Source of the DNA: Desulfovibrio sp. TomC
GTDB taxonomy: Bacteria; Desulfobacterota; Desulfovibrionia; Desulfovibrionales; Desulfovibrionaceae
DNA: 41,038 nucleotides
Direction: 5' to 3'
Assembly (NCBI RefSeq): GCF_000801335.2
Contig: NZ_JSEH01000032.1
Coordinates: 1 to 41,038 of the forward strand
In this document: piece after piece, positions 39,402 through 41,038 of the stretch
Numbering within the stretch: the stretch's first letter is position 1
Layout: every line of letters starts with the position of its first letter
Position numbers and translations under genes: made by a program
The notes under the pieces: model-generated
The model's database searches: none
What the model saw: the letters and a program-made list of their open reading frames with translations, nothing else
Told to the model about the DNA's origin: nothing

Positions 39402-39716
39402 ATGCCAACGCGAAAATTCTCGTCACAAGCCAAGGTCTTCAAGGCATTAGGCCAGGAAACCCGCCTGTTTATTGTTGACGAGCTTTCGCGCGGAGAACGC
39501 TGTGTCTGCGAATTGACGAAGATGGTCGGTGTGGATATGTCGACAATTTCCAAACACTTGAGCCTGCTTCGCGAAGCAGGGATCATCGCTTCGGACAAGA
39601 GAGGGGTGCAGGTATACTATCGCCTGCTGACCCCCTGCGTTTTGCAACTCTTCGCATGCGTCCAACGTGTTTATTCGCACACGCCATGTGAGCCTTCAGA
39701 ATCGAATCCCGGGTAA
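39402..39716 (+). CDS. ArsR-family repressor (arsR2)
   Basis: ATG 39402 with a GGAGAG site gives 104 residues; an in-frame TTG at 39384 is less likely. The winged helix has a CVC metal motif (ERCVCELTKMVG), the recognition helix DMSTISKHLSLLREAGII and a C-terminal pair of cysteines (PCVLQLFACVQ) not present in arsR1. The extra cysteines could alter metalloid selectivity, e.g. towards methylated arsenicals made by ArsM, but this is inference. Its own promoter and the one following it both carry the TTTTGCCAAAT-type site. Confidence 0.9.
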   Translation: MPTRKFSSQAKVFKALGQETRLFIVDELSRGERCVCELTKMVGVDMSTISKHLSLLREAGIIASDKRGVQVYYRLLTPCVLQLFACVQRVYSHTPCEPSESNPG

Positions 39717-39738
39717 TTTTTTTGTGCTGATATTTTTC

Positions 39739-39771
39739 CATTTGGCAAAACATACAAACACTGTCTAGATT
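39739..39771 (+). promoter_or_regulatory. Promoter/operator of the DGC-permease unit
   Basis: CATTTGGCAAAACAT (39739-39753) is the reverse complement of a TTTTGCCAAAT-containing site like that at arsR2. It overlaps a possible -35 TTGGCA (39742-39747) with TAGATT (39766-39771) as a -10, 18 bp apart. ArsR2 is the natural candidate regulator. Confidence 0.5.
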
Positions 39772-39816
39772 GCCTCTCCCAGGAGGTCGTCATGGCAAAA
39801 CACTGGAGACAAAACC

Positions 39817-40200
39817 ATGTCCGAGAAAAAAAGCTGCTGCTGTTCCGCCGCTCCCAAACTCGTATTCGCCTGCTCCGGCGGTGCCGATGTCGGGGCCTTG
39901 GCTGATCAAGTTGCTAGGAAACTCACAGCGGACGGTGTGGCCAAGATGTTCTGTCTGGCCGGTATCGGCGGTCGCGTCAGCGGCATCCTCAAGACCACGG
40001 AAGCAGCGTCCAAAATCGTGGCCATTGATGGCTGTCCCCTTAACTGCGCCCGCAAGTCGCTGGAAGAGGCCGGATTCACCGACTTCGCCCATGTGCAATT
40101 GGCTGATCTGGGTTTTAAAAAAGGGGAAAGCCCCGTGACCGAGGAGCGTGTGCTGGCGGCTGCCATGGCCACGGCCCCGCATTTCGCCAATCTGTCCTGA
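39817..40200 (+). CDS. DGC-domain putative zinc-binding protein
   Basis: The 127-residue protein opens with CCC at residues 7-9 and contains FACSGGADVGALADQ, FCLAGIGGRVSG and the defining DGCPLNCARKSLEEAGF. This is the DGC-domain putative zinc-binding family (Pfam DGC), found widely in anaerobes next to arsenic and redox genes. The cysteines suggest metal binding; biochemical function is not established. A GGAGAC site precedes ATG 39817. The permease gene begins 85 bp downstream on the same strand. Confidence 0.8.
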   Translation: MSEKKSCCCSAAPKLVFACSGGADVGALADQVARKLTADGVAKMFCLAGIGGRVSGILKTTEAASKIVAIDGCPLNCARKSLEEAGFTDFAHVQLADLGFKKGESPVTEERVLAAAMATAPHFANLS

Positions 40201-40285
40201 CCACGTTTCCACGAAAGGCCTGCGTGAATCTGGTGGGCTGCTCTGTCGGCCCGGCCGCGTCAGCGGCAATTGAGGAGATGTTTAT

Positions 40286-41038
40286 ATGGAACCACTTGGG
40301 AAAATGACCTGCTGTACCAAAGAAGCCGTGGCCGAAAGCGCACACCCGCACAACGGGAAGCTTGTCCGCTATCTTTTGCTGCTTGCGCCGGCCCTGGTCG
40401 TCTGGTGGGTGGTGTACGGAATGCTGCCCGGGTTTTCCCGCCTGCTGACCTATGATGTTCTGGGGATCGCCCAGGGAAGCCATCTTGGCGACTCCGTCGA
40501 ATTTTTGCTTTACGACACGCCCAAGGTGCTCATGCTGCTGACCCTGGTGGTCTTTGGCGTGGGCGTCATCCGGACTTTTTTTACGCCGGAGCGCACCCGG
40601 CGCGTACTGGCCGGAAAACGCGAATCGGCTGGCAACGTGCTGGCCGCCTTGCTCGGCATCGTCACACCCTTTTGCTCCTGCTCGGCAGTTCCGCTCTTTA
40701 TTGGCTTCGTTACGGCCGGCGTCCCCATGGGCGTGACCTTTTCCTTTCTGATCTCGGCCCCCATGGTCAATGAGATCGCTTTGGTGCTGCTTTACGGCCT
40801 TCTTGGCTGGAAGGTGGCCGCCCTTTATCTCGGCACCGGTTTGGCCATTGCTATCGTTGCGGGCTGGGTGCTCGGCAAGCTCAATCTGGAGCCCTATGTC
40901 GAAGATTGGGTCATGAAAATTCGGACCGACCCCTCGGTCTTGCCCCTTGATGAACAGACCTGGACGGATCGGATCGAAGCGGGCTTTCATGCGGTTAAGG
41001 ACATCGTCGGCAAGGTCTGGATTTATGTTGTGATCGGT
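40286..41038 (+). CDS. ArsP/COG0701-type permease, 3' truncated by the window edge
   Basis: ATG 40286 follows a GAGGAGATG ribosome binding site; 251 codons are visible and the frame is open to the edge. It has hydrophobic helices (LVRYLLLLAPALVVWWVVYG, VLMLLTLVVFGVGVIRTFF) and the family motif TPFCSCSAVPLFIGF followed by GVPMGVTFSFLISAPMVNEI. COG0701/DUF318 permeases include ArsP, which exports trivalent methylarsenicals. With arsM in the same island that function is attractive, but other members act on different substrates. N-terminal cysteines (MTCCTKE) could bind As(III). Confidence 0.8.
   Translation, partial: MEPLGKMTCCTKEAVAESAHPHNGKLVRYLLLLAPALVVWWVVYGMLPGFSRLLTYDVLGIAQGSHLGDSVEFLLYDTPKVLMLLTLVVFGVGVIRTFFTPERTRRVLAGKRESAGNVLAALLGIVTPFCSCSAVPLFIGFVTAGVPMGVTFSFLISAPMVNEIALVLLYGLLGWKVAALYLGTGLAIAIVAGWVLGKLNLEPYVEDWVMKIRTDPSVLPLDEQTWTDRIEAGFHAVKDIVGKVWIYVVIG

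Noticed and set aside
39792-39905. Short frame starting at ATG 39792 after AGGAGG
   Set aside because: It overlaps the DGC gene out of frame and ends after 37 codons without protein-like character; the site may just be a leader.
1-41038. CRISPR arrays, tRNA or rRNA genes, attachment sites, shufflon repeats
   Set aside because: Looked for by eye; no regularly spaced repeats, cloverleaf-like sequences or flanking direct repeats convincing enough to report.

Overview
The window looks like chromosomal or plasmid DNA of a sulfate-reducing deltaproteobacterium related to Desulfovibrio. That is an inference from gene content: a Ros/MucR-type regulator, a C_GCAxxG_C_C-family protein beside a LysR gene, an anaerobic Mo/FeS/NrfD respiratory operon, a DsbB/rhodanese module and GC-rich coding regions. 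No rRNA, tRNA or CRISPR array was seen. Three blocks with different histories can be told apart.

Block 1 (1-14.1 kb) is part of a conjugative element, either an ICE or a plasmid. A tightly overlapping plus-strand operon encodes an IncI-like thin pilus set (PilS pilin, secretion-type ATPase, PilM-like, PilV-like), VirB10/TrbI, the VirD4/TraG coupling ATPase, a TraF-like S26 peptidase, an ArdC antirestriction-primase fusion, a VirB1-like transglycosylase, a topoisomerase I, a secreted tail-collar-like protein and a Ros/MucR zinc-finger regulator. It converges on a ParA/ribbon-helix-helix maintenance pair.

Block 2 (14.2-25.2 kb) is a patchwork of defence genes and debris. It holds a decayed type ISP-like restriction enzyme tail abutting an IS3 transposase remnant, an AT-rich two-gene restriction-modification system, a serine resolvase, an AbiEii-like nucleotidyltransferase with an unrecognised small partner, and a tandem segmental duplication around a C_GCAxxG_C_C gene and its divergent LysR regulator. 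SHOCT and ZraP-like metal-stress proteins follow.

Block 3 (25.7-41 kb) is an arsenic/thiol-stress and anaerobic-respiration island. It has a periplasmic thiol operon (a DUF5993-like microprotein with a TTG start, an unusual DsbB, a double rhodanese, a secreted protein) and a divergent arsM-sigZ pair. Next comes a TtrBCA/SrdBCA-like molybdoenzyme operon transcribed divergently from arsR-acr3. A GTG-started nitrile-hydratase-like leader peptide (NHLP-type RiPP precursor) with a radical SAM/SPASM enzyme follows, then a second arsR, a DGC-domain zinc-binding protein and an ArsP/COG0701 permease cut by the window edge. Related TTTTGCCAAAT-type sequences occur at arsR2, before the DGC-permease unit and, as partial matches, near arsR1 and the NHLP gene, which suggests one ArsR-controlled regulon.

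The strongest candidate for an undescribed system is the NHLP peptide plus radical SAM/SPASM pair between acr3 and arsR2 (37425-39216). It looks like a possible arsenic-responsive RiPP or maturated Cys-peptide.
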